Shown here: positions 1 to 6,852 of the stretch, piece by piece
Layout: each line of letters starts with the position of its first letter
Position numbering within the stretch: position 1 is the stretch's first letter
Notes under the pieces: model-generated
The model's input: the letters and a program-made list of their open reading frames with translations, nothing else
Databases searched by the model: none
What the model was told of the DNA's origin: nothing
Translations under genes and position numbers: made by a program
From: an uncultured Lentisphaeria bacterium
GTDB lineage: Bacteria > Verrucomicrobiota > Lentisphaeria > Victivallales > Victivallaceae
Direction: 5' to 3'
DNA: 9,372 nt
NCBI GenBank assembly: GCA_937888615.1
Contig: CALABZ010000321.1
Span: 1 to 9,372, forward strand

Positions 1-2250
1 GTCCCGTCCTCCGCCGCCGAAACTGCCGTCGATATTCTCTGCTCAATGTTGAAAACCCCGGAATTTCCGGAACCGAAATTCGCTTCGGAAAAAAATGTAA
101 TACTCCGCGAACGCGACATGGGGCGCGACAACCATACCCGGATGCTTTTCGAAAATCTCTGGCGCAGTGTCTTCAAGGTTCATCCGGTCCGGCACCCGAT
201 CATCGGTTATCACGACAAGATCGTATCGGTGAGCCGCGACATGATGGCGGATTATTACCGCCGCCGTTACTCGCCGATGCGTTCGTTTATGATCATCAGC
301 GGCAAAATCAATGCGGACGCCGCCGCAGCTTTGGTCGGGGAGCGCATCCGCTCCTGGGCGCCCGGCAATATCTGCGAACAGGCCTTGCCGGTGGAACCCG
401 AATCCTGCGGACTGCGTGAATGCGACACCATATTCAATGATCCGCTCAGCCGGATCGCGTTCGGGTTCAAATCACCCGGTGCGGTGCATCCGCAACTGGC
501 AGCGTTGGACGTACTGTTCGGCATCCTGGGGGGCAGTCAGAGTTCACGGCTGGTGCGGCGGCTTCAGTTGGAGCGCGAACTGGCTTTGAACATCAACGCT
601 TTTCATTATTCGCCTTACTTCGGGGGGCTCTCCGGCCTTTTCGCGGTTTGCACGCCCGATAAATTGAAGAAACTGGAGGCCGCCATTCGCAGTGAACTGC
701 ACAAAGTCGCCTCCGGGGATATTTCCGCAGGGGAGGTCGAGCGTGAAGTAATCCAGCAAACCACCGATTATCTGCGGGTACTGCGGACCAATTCCGGACT
801 GGCCGGAGTGCTCGGCAATACTATAATCAACTATGGCGACCACAACGCCGCCGGGGTTTATTACGATCGCCTCAGCCGTATCTCGGCCGACCGGGTAAAG
901 GAAGCCGCCGCCATGTGGCTGGAGGAGGACCGGATGAGCATCGTCCGTCAGCATCCGCCCGCCGCCGGGGCCGGGCAGGGCGGCAAGGCCGGAAAAACCA
1001 CGCCTCAAACCATCATCAAAACGATGGAACTGAAAAATGGCGGCAAGCTGGTGACGATTCCGCGTCCCGGGCTGCCGTTGCTTGATATCTGCATTACCAT
1101 GCCGGGCGGGGTCATCATGGAATCCGCAGAGAACAGTGGAATTACTTCGCTTCTGTGTTCCTTGTTGACGGCCGGAACCGCGCGCTGGAATGAATCCGAA
1201 CTGGCGGATTATATTGACGGCAACGGGTTGGACGTCAGCGTGACCTGCGGCAATAATTCGATTGTCATCCGGGTCAACTGCCGCAGTGATCGTTTCGAGG
1301 CGGCGATGGAGGTACTGCAGTCGGTCATGACCGAGTCGACGTTTGCCGCCAAGGCGTTGCGGCGCGAAAAAACGGCCATGCTCGAAAATCTCAAGAGCCG
1401 TCGCCTGAATCCCCAGAATGTCGCGTCCGACAAGGCGCTGGAAATGCTGTTCGGCAGTCATCCGTATTCGCGTTCCGCGTCGGGGAGCGAGGCGAGCATT
1501 GCAAGCATTACGCCGGCGAAACTTCGCCGTTATTATCACTCCAACCTGCTTCGGGACAAAGTGATTTTCGCCGTCGCGGGAGCGTTCGATAAAAATACGG
1601 TGGAACGCCGTTTCGAGGAGCTGACGGGGGCGTTGCCGTGGAGCGCCGGGGTTTACCGGGATATTCTGCCGCCGCCTCCCGAATTTCCCGCTCGCGCTCG
1701 TTCCGCAACGTTTAAACTGCCCCGTGAACAGAGCGTGGTCATGCTGACCATGCCGGGGTTTGATAACGCGTCGGGAGATCGCTATGCGTTCGACATTATC
1801 ATGGCGGCCTTGAACGGGCTTTCCTCACGGTTGTTCAAGACGATTCGTGAAGAGGCGGGGTTGGCCTATGTGACGGGAGCGTCATTGTTCTCGGGCATTC
1901 AGCCGGGGGCGTTCTGGCTTTATGCGGTGACTTCAAACACCGGGGCGGCGGCCGTGAAAAAGATGTTGTCCGATGAATTGAAACGGCTGAAGCGGGACGG
2001 ATTGGACGAGGAGGAATTTGACGCGGCCAGACGTTCGGTGATTTTTGATCATGAACAGCTTCTGGACAAGCCGAATCAGTTGGCGTTTCATTGTGCGCTT
2101 GCCGAATTTTACGGCAACAGCGCCGCCGAGGTTCTTTCCGCACCGGAGATTTACCGGGGGCTGAACCGGGAGCAAATTGCCGTAATTTTGCGAAAATATC
2201 TTGATTGTCGTGGAAAAGTTACCGTAACTGTGCTCTCTGAACAGCGGTAA
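1..2250 (+). CDS. M16 family zinc metalloprotease, two-unit type, 5'-truncated by window edge
   Basis: This is the 3' part of a peptidase M16 (pitrilysin/insulinase/mitochondrial processing peptidase) gene. Frame 1 is open back to base 1, and residues before the ATG at 46 already fit the family, so 46 is not the true start. The stretch with EKNVILRE (about bases 88-111) matches the family segment carrying the third zinc ligand; the Glu codon at 109-111 is the likely ligand. The HxxEH motif must lie upstream. A C-terminal M16 domain follows (HPVRHPIIGYHD to YYRRRYSP, about 181-273). After a Gly/Ala-rich linker (about 952-1008) comes a second unit in which the HxxEH position reads SLLCS (1147-1161), so it is non-catalytic, as is normal for one half of such proteins. 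SSRLF...EEAGLAY (about 1822-1869) is the typical late R...Y segment. Probable role: degradation of peptides in the periplasm or cytoplasm; location cannot be judged without the N-terminus. The family assignment is firm; the substrate is unknown. Confidence 0.93.
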   Translation, partial: VPSSAAETAVDILCSMLKTPEFPEPKFASEKNVILRERDMGRDNHTRMLFENLWRSVFKVHPVRHPIIGYHDKIVSVSRDMMADYYRRRYSPMRSFMIISGKINADAAAALVGERIRSWAPGNICEQALPVEPESCGLRECDTIFNDPLSRIAFGFKSPGAVHPQLAALDVLFGILGGSQSSRLVRRLQLERELALNINAFHYSPYFGGLSGLFAVCTPDKLKKLEAAIRSELHKVASGDISAGEVEREVIQQTTDYLRVLRTNSGLAGVLGNTIINYGDHNAAGVYYDRLSRISADRVKEAAAMWLEEDRMSIVRQHPPAAGAGQGGKAGKTTPQTIIKTMELKNGGKLVTIPRPGLPLLDICITMPGGVIMESAENSGITSLLCSLLTAGTARWNESELADYIDGNGLDVSVTCGNNSIVIRVNCRSDRFEAAMEVLQSVMTESTFAAKALRREKTAMLENLKSRRLNPQNVASDKALEMLFGSHPYSRSASGSEASIASITPAKLRRYYHSNLLRDKVIFAVAGAFDKNTVERRFEELTGALPWSAGVYRDILPPPPEFPARARSATFKLPREQSVVMLTMPGFDNASGDRYAFDIIMAALNGLSSRLFKTIREEAGLAYVTGASLFSGIQPGAFWLYAVTSNTGAAAVKKMLSDELKRLKRDGLDEEEFDAARRSVIFDHEQLLDKPNQLAFHCALAEFYGNSAAEVLSAPEIYRGLNREQIAVILRKYLDCRGKVTVTVLSEQR

Positions 2251-2254
2251 TTAC

Positions 2255-2284
2255 TTGTATATTCGAAAAATCCGGCTACATTAT
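2255..2284 (+). promoter_or_regulatory. Candidate sigma-70 promoter for the sigma-factor gene
   Basis: The AT-rich 66-base gap between the protease stop and the sigma-factor start contains TTGTAT (2255-2260), an 18-base spacer and CATTAT (2279-2284), in an overall TACATTATAC context. The -35 matches consensus at 3 of 6 positions and the -10 at 4 of 6, so this is a weak call made mainly because the region is much more AT-rich than the flanking genes. It would start transcription near 2291 and give a leader of about 25 bases. Confidence 0.35.
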
Positions 2285-2286
2285 AC

Positions 2287-2311
2287 CTGTATTCTTTCGA
2301 CAATAATACAG
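2287..2311. repeat. 7-bp inverted repeat just upstream of the sigma-factor start
   Basis: CTGTATT (2287-2293) and AATACAG (2305-2311) are perfect reverse complements separated by 11 bases. The right arm runs into the weak AGAAG ribosome binding site (2310-2314) of the gene starting at 2317, and the left arm sits near the predicted transcription start. It could be an operator or a weak leader hairpin. It is not a LexA box of the CTGT-N8-ACAG type, because CTGT and ACAG are 17 bases apart. Seven-bp dyads arise by chance fairly often, so function is unproven. Confidence 0.4.
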
Positions 2312-2316
2312 AAGCG

Positions 2317-3696
2317 ATGATGGAAGATTTCGAAAAGGCCCTTGACAACACCAGTTATGAAGAGGAGATCCAGGATGACAGTTCCGGGGATCTCCTGAAA
2401 ACTTATCTGCGCCAGATCGGCTCAATTCCCCTGATGACCATTGATAAGCAGGAGGAATTGTCGGCTCGGATCGTCGATGCGATTTGCGATTACCGCAATA
2501 AACTCTACCGGCTGGGCTTCGTCGCCACCGAACATGTGCTGATCCTCCGCGAAATGGAGGGGCTCCCCGCCACCGAACACTTTATGCCGACCTCCCTGCG
2601 CAAGGAAAATGCCGAGGAATTCAATAAATTTCTGACCGCCGCCCCGGATTGGATCAAGGAAATCGAAAAAACCTATGACGCCTTGAAAAAAGCATTTACC
2701 AAAAAAATGGCGGATGAGACGAAATGCCGCGCCCGCCTGGTCAAAACCCTCGAACGTTATTCCATGATTTACGATCACCTGGAAGAGTGGTTCAAGGTCG
2801 CCCTTGAATACGTTCGGCTGAGCGCCCCCGATTTCGACCCGATGAAAGTGACCGCCGCTAAGATTCCCGCTGACAAGATCGGATTTCTGGAAGAAAAAAT
2901 GCTGATGCGAACACCGGAATTTCTGGAGACGCTTCACGAGATTGCCGATGCGCGCGAGAAGGTTCACGCCATGCACCAGTCCATGCTTGAGGGCAACCTG
3001 CGGTTGGTCGTCAGCATCGCCCAACGCTATCGCAACAAGGGATTGCCGTTTCTCGACATGATCCAGGAGGGGAACCTCGGGTTAATGCGCGCGATGGAAA
3101 AGTTCGACTTCGGGCTCGGCAATCGTTTCAGCACCTATGCTTCGTGGTGGATTCGCCAGAGCATCAGCCGGGCGATTGCGGCACAGTCGCGGACCATTCG
3201 AATCCCCGTGCACATGATCAATACCATCATGAGCATGAACAACGCCGAGGCTCTGTTTATTCAGGAGCATGGGCGTGAACCGCAAATCGACGAGCTGGCC
3301 CGGATCATGGAAATGCCCACTTCGCGTATCAGCGCCATCCAGAAAATGGCGCGGCAGGCGATTTCATTGCAGGCTCCGATCGACAGCAGCGAGGACAGCT
3401 CGTCGCTGGAGGACATCCTGGCCGATTCGGATTCGGACGATCCCACCGCCGCGCTCGCGTCGAAAATGCTGAAAGAAAAACTTTATGAGGTGCTGACTCT
3501 CCTGCCCGAACGCGAACAGCAGATTATCATCATGCGTTTCGGGCTGATGGGGCACCAGCCGATGACGCTGGTGGAGCTGAGCAGTCACTTCGATCTGACG
3601 CGGGAACGGATTCGGCAAATCGAAATCAAGACCATCGAAAAACTGCGGGGGCCGGATATCCGCCGCTATTTCGACGGTATCCAGCAATATAAGTAA
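2317..3696 (+). CDS. rpoD: RNA polymerase sigma factor, RpoD-type (sigma-70 group 1/2)
   Basis: A 459-residue sigma factor that directs RNA polymerase to promoters. An acidic N-terminus (1-23) takes the place of a full region 1.1. Region 1.2 follows (about 24-52, DLLKTYLRQIGSIPLMT), then a non-conserved region (about 60-210), which is typical of RpoD proteins and absent from most alternative sigmas. Region 2 spans about 219-296 (EGNLRLVVSIAQRYRNKGL, FSTYASWWIRQ, RTIRIPVHM). Region 3 covers about 297-375, with an acidic 3.2 finger (DSSEDSSSLEDILADSDSDD). Region 4 spans about 385-452, with the recognition helix LTRERIRQIE. The -10-reading residues are Q281 and S284 (Gln and Thr in E. coli). I chose the ATG at 2317; another ATG follows at 2320. 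The ribosome site AGAAG is weak. No terminator is visible before the next gene 30 bases on. It may be the primary sigma or a close group 2 relative; the window cannot decide, so the symbol is tentative. Confidence 0.9.
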   Translation: MMEDFEKALDNTSYEEEIQDDSSGDLLKTYLRQIGSIPLMTIDKQEELSARIVDAICDYRNKLYRLGFVATEHVLILREMEGLPATEHFMPTSLRKENAEEFNKFLTAAPDWIKEIEKTYDALKKAFTKKMADETKCRARLVKTLERYSMIYDHLEEWFKVALEYVRLSAPDFDPMKVTAAKIPADKIGFLEEKMLMRTPEFLETLHEIADAREKVHAMHQSMLEGNLRLVVSIAQRYRNKGLPFLDMIQEGNLGLMRAMEKFDFGLGNRFSTYASWWIRQSISRAIAAQSRTIRIPVHMINTIMSMNNAEALFIQEHGREPQIDELARIMEMPTSRISAIQKMARQAISLQAPIDSSEDSSSLEDILADSDSDDPTAALASKMLKEKLYEVLTLLPEREQQIIIMRFGLMGHQPMTLVELSSHFDLTRERIRQIEIKTIEKLRGPDIRRYFDGIQQYK

Positions 3697-3717
3697 TTCA
3701 TTAAGTACAAAACGGGG

Positions 3718-3722
3718 AGGAG
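3718..3722 (+). promoter_or_regulatory. Strong ribosome binding site of the nitroreductase gene
   Basis: GGGGAGGAG (3714-3722) includes a full AGGAG core four bases before the ATG at 3727, which fixes that start. The 30-base gap after the sigma-factor stop holds no evident promoter or terminator hairpin, so read-through from the sigma-factor transcript is plausible. Confidence 0.75.
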
Positions 3723-3726
3723 AAAA

Positions 3727-4248
3727 ATGTCGAAAGAACTCGAACTGATATTCAAACGCCGCAGTATCCGCAAGTACACCGGAGAAAAAGTCAGCGCCGA
3801 AATGGTGGAAAATCTGTTGAAAGCCGCCATGGCCGCGCCCTCCGCCTGTGCGAAAGACCCGTTCCGCTTTATCGTGATGGACGATCCCGCCGTCAGGGCG
3901 ACCATCGCCGAACTCCTGCCCAATGGCCCGTTTCTGAAAGACGCCCCGTTGGGAATCATGGTGCTTGGCGATCTCGACGCCGCCCATATGAACAATGAAT
4001 CCTATCTGCTTCAGGATTGCTCGGCGGCGGTGGAAAACATTTTGCTGGCGGCGGAGGCGCAGGGCCTTGGCGCGTGCCTGCTGGGCGTGCATCCGCGTCA
4101 GGAACGGATTGTCAAAATCCGCGAATATTTTAAACTGCCGGAGCATATCCTGCCGATTTCGATTATTGCCGTCGGGCATCCCGCCGAGCATAAAGAACCC
4201 CGGAGCCGTTTCAATCCCGACTATGTTAAATACAACACGTGGGAATAA
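3727..4248 (+). CDS. Nitroreductase family protein (FMN-dependent NAD(P)H oxidoreductase)
   Basis: A 173-residue member of the nitroreductase fold, a family of homodimeric FMN enzymes that reduce nitro groups, quinones, flavins or related acceptors with NAD(P)H. Visible motifs: RRSIRKY (11-17), which binds the FMN phosphate; AAPSACAKDPFRF (36-48), the second flavin-contacting segment (commonly APSA.N.QPW/F in relatives); the helix QDCSAAVENILLAAEAQGLGACLLGVHP (96-123); and AVGHP (148-152) near the end. It is at the short end of the family, with no ferredoxin domain, signal peptide or membrane segment, so it is a cytoplasmic single-domain protein. The start is set by a strong AGGAG at 3718-3722. 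The next gene begins only 6 bases after its stop, which argues for co-transcription with the transporter. The physiological substrate cannot be read from the sequence. Confidence 0.93.
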   Translation: MSKELELIFKRRSIRKYTGEKVSAEMVENLLKAAMAAPSACAKDPFRFIVMDDPAVRATIAELLPNGPFLKDAPLGIMVLGDLDAAHMNNESYLLQDCSAAVENILLAAEAQGLGACLLGVHPRQERIVKIREYFKLPEHILPISIIAVGHPAEHKEPRSRFNPDYVKYNTWE

Positions 4249-4254
4249 ACATTT

Positions 4255-5292
4255 ATGGTCAATGTCAAGCTGTGCGGCATCGGCAAGTCCTATGTGCCCG
4301 GAAAACCGGTTTTGGAATCGCTGGATCTGGAAATAGCCTCGGGTGAACTGTTTTTTCTGCTCGGCCCCAGCGGGTGCGGCAAATCCACGCTGCTGCGGAT
4401 GATCGCCGGGTTCGTGCCGCCCAGTTGCGGACAGATTTATTTCGGCGAACGCGACATGACCGGTGTTCCGCCGGAGAAACGCAATACCGCGATGGTTTTC
4501 CAGAGTTATGCGCTATGGCCTCATATGACGGTGCGCGAAAACGTCGCGTTCGGTCTGGAAACGCTCGGCGTCAAGGGCGCCGAGAAGGCGGAACGGATCG
4601 AACGGGCACTGGAAATCGTCCAGTTGAACGATTTTGCCGTGCGCAAACCGCCGTCACTTTCCGGCGGACAGCAACAGCGGGTGGCGCTGGCGCGGGCTCT
4701 GGTGGTAAATCCGCAGGTATTATTGTTGGACGAACCGCTGTCGAACCTCGATGCCAAACTCCGCGACTCCATGCGTTCCGAGATCCGGCGCATCTGCAAG
4801 GAAGCGAAACTGACCGCCATTTATGTGACCCATGACCGCAAGGAAGCGTTGAGCATGGCCGACCGGATCGCTCTGTTGGATCAGGGGCGTTTGCAGCAGG
4901 TCGGCACGCCGCGCGAAATTTACCGCCGTCCGGCGAATCGCTTCGTCGCGGGATTTATCGGCGATTGCAATTTGTTGCCGGGTGAAGTGTCCGCGACGGG
5001 GACGGTCACGACCGCCGCCGGTGATTTTCAGGTGGACGACTGCCCGGAAAAGGGCGCGAAAGTGTTGTTGATGATCCGTCCCGAATCGATCGCGGCGGGG
5101 CAGGGGGCGTGCAATAATTTCGAGGCGTCGCCCAGGGACGGCAGTTTCCTTGGCGAGGCATGTTTGTGGAAGCTCTCCGGGGACGGTTTTACGCTCGAAT
5201 GGCTGGAGCCGGATTCGGTGTTGTCCCCGAACGGTTCGAAAATGAATTTTCATGTTCCCCGGGAGCATATCGCGGTTATTCCGGAGTGCTGA
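4255..5292 (+). CDS. ABC importer ATP-binding protein, FbpC/PotA type
   Basis: The 345-residue ATPase subunit of the adjacent importer. It acts as a homodimer on the cytoplasmic face and powers uptake by ATP hydrolysis. All nucleotide-binding motifs are intact: Walker A GPSGCGKST (37-45), Q-loop glutamine 83 (VFQSYALWP), signature LSGGQ (135-139), Walker B LLLDEP (156-161) with catalytic Glu160, D-loop SNLD (163-166) and switch His193 (YVTHD). A C-terminal extension from about residue 230 (GDCNLLPGEV onward) corresponds to the TOBE-type domain of the MalK/PotA/FbpC group. This group serves ferric iron, polyamine, sulfate, thiamine or phosphonate importers, so the ATPase alone does not name the substrate. 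The ribosome site is poor (GGGA, 4241-4244), so expression may rely on coupling to the upstream nitroreductase 6 bases away. The binding-protein gene starts 3 bases after its stop. Confidence 0.95.
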   Translation: MVNVKLCGIGKSYVPGKPVLESLDLEIASGELFFLLGPSGCGKSTLLRMIAGFVPPSCGQIYFGERDMTGVPPEKRNTAMVFQSYALWPHMTVRENVAFGLETLGVKGAEKAERIERALEIVQLNDFAVRKPPSLSGGQQQRVALARALVVNPQVLLLDEPLSNLDAKLRDSMRSEIRRICKEAKLTAIYVTHDRKEALSMADRIALLDQGRLQQVGTPREIYRRPANRFVAGFIGDCNLLPGEVSATGTVTTAAGDFQVDDCPEKGAKVLLMIRPESIAAGQGACNNFEASPRDGSFLGEACLWKLSGDGFTLEWLEPDSVLSPNGSKMNFHVPREHIAVIPEC

Positions 5293-5295
5293 ACT

Positions 5296-6849
5296 ATGAT
5301 CAAACATCTGCTGATTGCCTTTGTTCCGCTGTTGCTGCTGTTGGCGTTGCCGTTCGCGTTGAAACCGAAGCAGGCGCCTGAACTGCCTGGCGGCGACACT
5401 GAAAAACTGGTGATCATTTCGCCCCATTCCGAATCAATCCGTTACGAGTTCGAACACGCTTTCAAACGCCATTATCGCGAGAAATACGGGCGTGATATCG
5501 AGTTCGAATGGCGCAACGTCGGGGGTACCTCCGATATCATCCGCTATGTGAATGACCGTTTTGAAGCGGCTTTCCGCGAATGGTGGCAGGCGCGCCCGGA
5601 GCTCGGTCCGTGGAATGCCGACACGGCGCGGGCGTATAAGTCGAAGGACGGCGGCAAAGCACGGAAAATTTTCCTCGGTTCCGATGTCGGAATCGGCATC
5701 GACCTGATGTTCGGCGGCGGCCAGTACGACCACAGCAAACAGGCCGAACGGGGCATCGCGGTGGACGCGGGACTCCTGCGGAGCCGCCCGGAATGGTTCA
5801 CCGATACAATCATTCCACAGCAGTTCAGCGGCGAGGTGCTGTACGATCCGCAGGGACGTTATTACGGCACCTGCCTGGCGACATTCGGCATTTGTTATAA
5901 TCAGGATCGGATCCGCGAATTGAAACTGCCCCCGCCCCGGCGCTGGGAGGATTTGGCGGACCCCGCCTATTATCAGAATATTGCGCTGGCGGACCCGACC
6001 AAGGCCGGTTCGATCACCAAATGCTTCGAAATGCTGATCCAGGAGCAAATGCAGAAGAGCGGCGACAACCGCGAAATCGGCTGGACCAACGCCGTCAACC
6101 TGATCAAACGGATTTCGGCCAATGCCCGTTATTTCACCGACTCCGCCAGCAAGGTGCCGAAGGACGTGGCTTCCGCCAACGCCGCCGCCGGCATGTGCAT
6201 TGATTTCTACGGTCGCAGCGAGGCGGAATGGAGCACGGCGCAAAACGGCGGCGTGGAGCGTATCCGCTTCGTTTCGCCGGAACACGGCACGTCGCTCTCC
6301 GCGGACCCGATCCACCTGATGCGGGGGGCCCCGAACCGCGAAGCCGCGGTGGCGTTCATCACCTTCGTGTTGTCGGAGGAAGGGCAGAAGCTGTGGAATT
6401 ACCGTCTGGGTACGCCGGGCGGTCCGGTCAAATACGCGATGCGCCGGTTGCCGATTCGCCGCGACATGTACACCCCCGATCATATAAAATATATGTCCGA
6501 CGCGGGGGCGAACCCTTATGACGAGGCTTCCGGGTTCGTTTATAACCCGAAACTGACCGGACGCTATTTTAATTTCATCCGCATTGTGGTCAAGTGTTTC
6601 GCGCTGGACCCGATGCCGGAGCTGCAAGCCGCCTGGAAAGCCATTCTCGACGCGGGCGGACCGGAAAAAGTCCCGCAGGCCGCGGCGGTGTTCAACCGTT
6701 TGCCTTTCGGTTATTCGGACCTGGCGGCGATTCAGCGCGAACTTTCGCAGAATAACGCCCTTACCCTGCTGAAGTACCAGCGGGAATGGAGCGAAGCATG
6801 CCGCAGACAGTACCGCGAAGCCGAAAAACTGGCGAAGGAGGGCAAATAA
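5296..6849 (+). CDS. ABC importer solute-binding protein (family 1, ferric/AEP/thiamine-type), substrate unknown
   Basis: A 517-residue extracytoplasmic binding protein that would capture the substrate and deliver it to the permease encoded next. Residues 5-21 form a hydrophobic export signal or N-terminal anchor; no lipobox cysteine follows. Family features: LVIISPHSE (38-46) as first strand, NVGGTSDIIRY (74-84), GIDLMFGGG (134-142), GTCLATFGICYN (191-202), LADPTKAGSITK (231-242) and AAVAFITFVLSEEGQKLW (350-367). The protein is some 150 residues longer than a typical FbpA: extra material lies at about 88-125 and in the last 120 residues. Where ferric-binding proteins have two adjacent ligand tyrosines, this one has IDFYGR (302-307), so iron is not assured. 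GGAG at 5283-5286, nine bases before the ATG and inside the upstream gene's end, supports the start. Size and layout match binding proteins I associate with PVC bacteria (recollection). Confidence 0.9.
   Translation: MIKHLLIAFVPLLLLLALPFALKPKQAPELPGGDTEKLVIISPHSESIRYEFEHAFKRHYREKYGRDIEFEWRNVGGTSDIIRYVNDRFEAAFREWWQARPELGPWNADTARAYKSKDGGKARKIFLGSDVGIGIDLMFGGGQYDHSKQAERGIAVDAGLLRSRPEWFTDTIIPQQFSGEVLYDPQGRYYGTCLATFGICYNQDRIRELKLPPPRRWEDLADPAYYQNIALADPTKAGSITKCFEMLIQEQMQKSGDNREIGWTNAVNLIKRISANARYFTDSASKVPKDVASANAAAGMCIDFYGRSEAEWSTAQNGGVERIRFVSPEHGTSLSADPIHLMRGAPNREAAVAFITFVLSEEGQKLWNYRLGTPGGPVKYAMRRLPIRRDMYTPDHIKYMSDAGANPYDEASGFVYNPKLTGRYFNFIRIVVKCFALDPMPELQAAWKAILDAGGPEKVPQAAAVFNRLPFGYSDLAAIQRELSQNNALTLLKYQREWSEACRRQYREAEKLAKEGK
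6835..6842 (+). promoter_or_regulatory. Ribosome binding site of the permease gene, inside the preceding gene
   Basis: AAGGAGGG lies in the last codons of the solute-binding-protein gene (encoding part of AKEGK), ten bases before the permease ATG at 6853 and just ahead of the stop at 6847-6849. The arrangement supports this start and implies translational coupling of the two genes. Confidence 0.75.
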
Positions 6850-6852
6850 CCT

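Noticed and set aside
46..48. ATG at 46 as the true start of the M16 protease
   Set aside because: The frame is open to base 1 and residues before 46 already match the family, while the catalytic HxxEH motif must come earlier. The gene is cut by the window edge.
1138..1170. Loss of the zinc site in the second M16 unit as evidence of a decayed gene
   Set aside because: Two-unit M16 proteases normally have one catalytic and one inactive half, so this is expected.
544..1539. 331-codon minus-strand frame opposite the M16 protease
   Set aside because: Composition is typical of an antisense shadow, with no recognisable domain, and the plus strand is clearly coding throughout.
2287..2311. LexA/SOS box upstream of the sigma-factor gene
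   Set aside because: CTGT and ACAG are present but 17 bases apart instead of the 8 required by the CTGT-N8-ACAG type.
3364..4191. 275-codon minus-strand frame across the sigma-factor/nitroreductase junction
   Set aside because: It lies opposite conserved region 4 of the sigma factor and the nitroreductase FMN motifs; no independent coding evidence.
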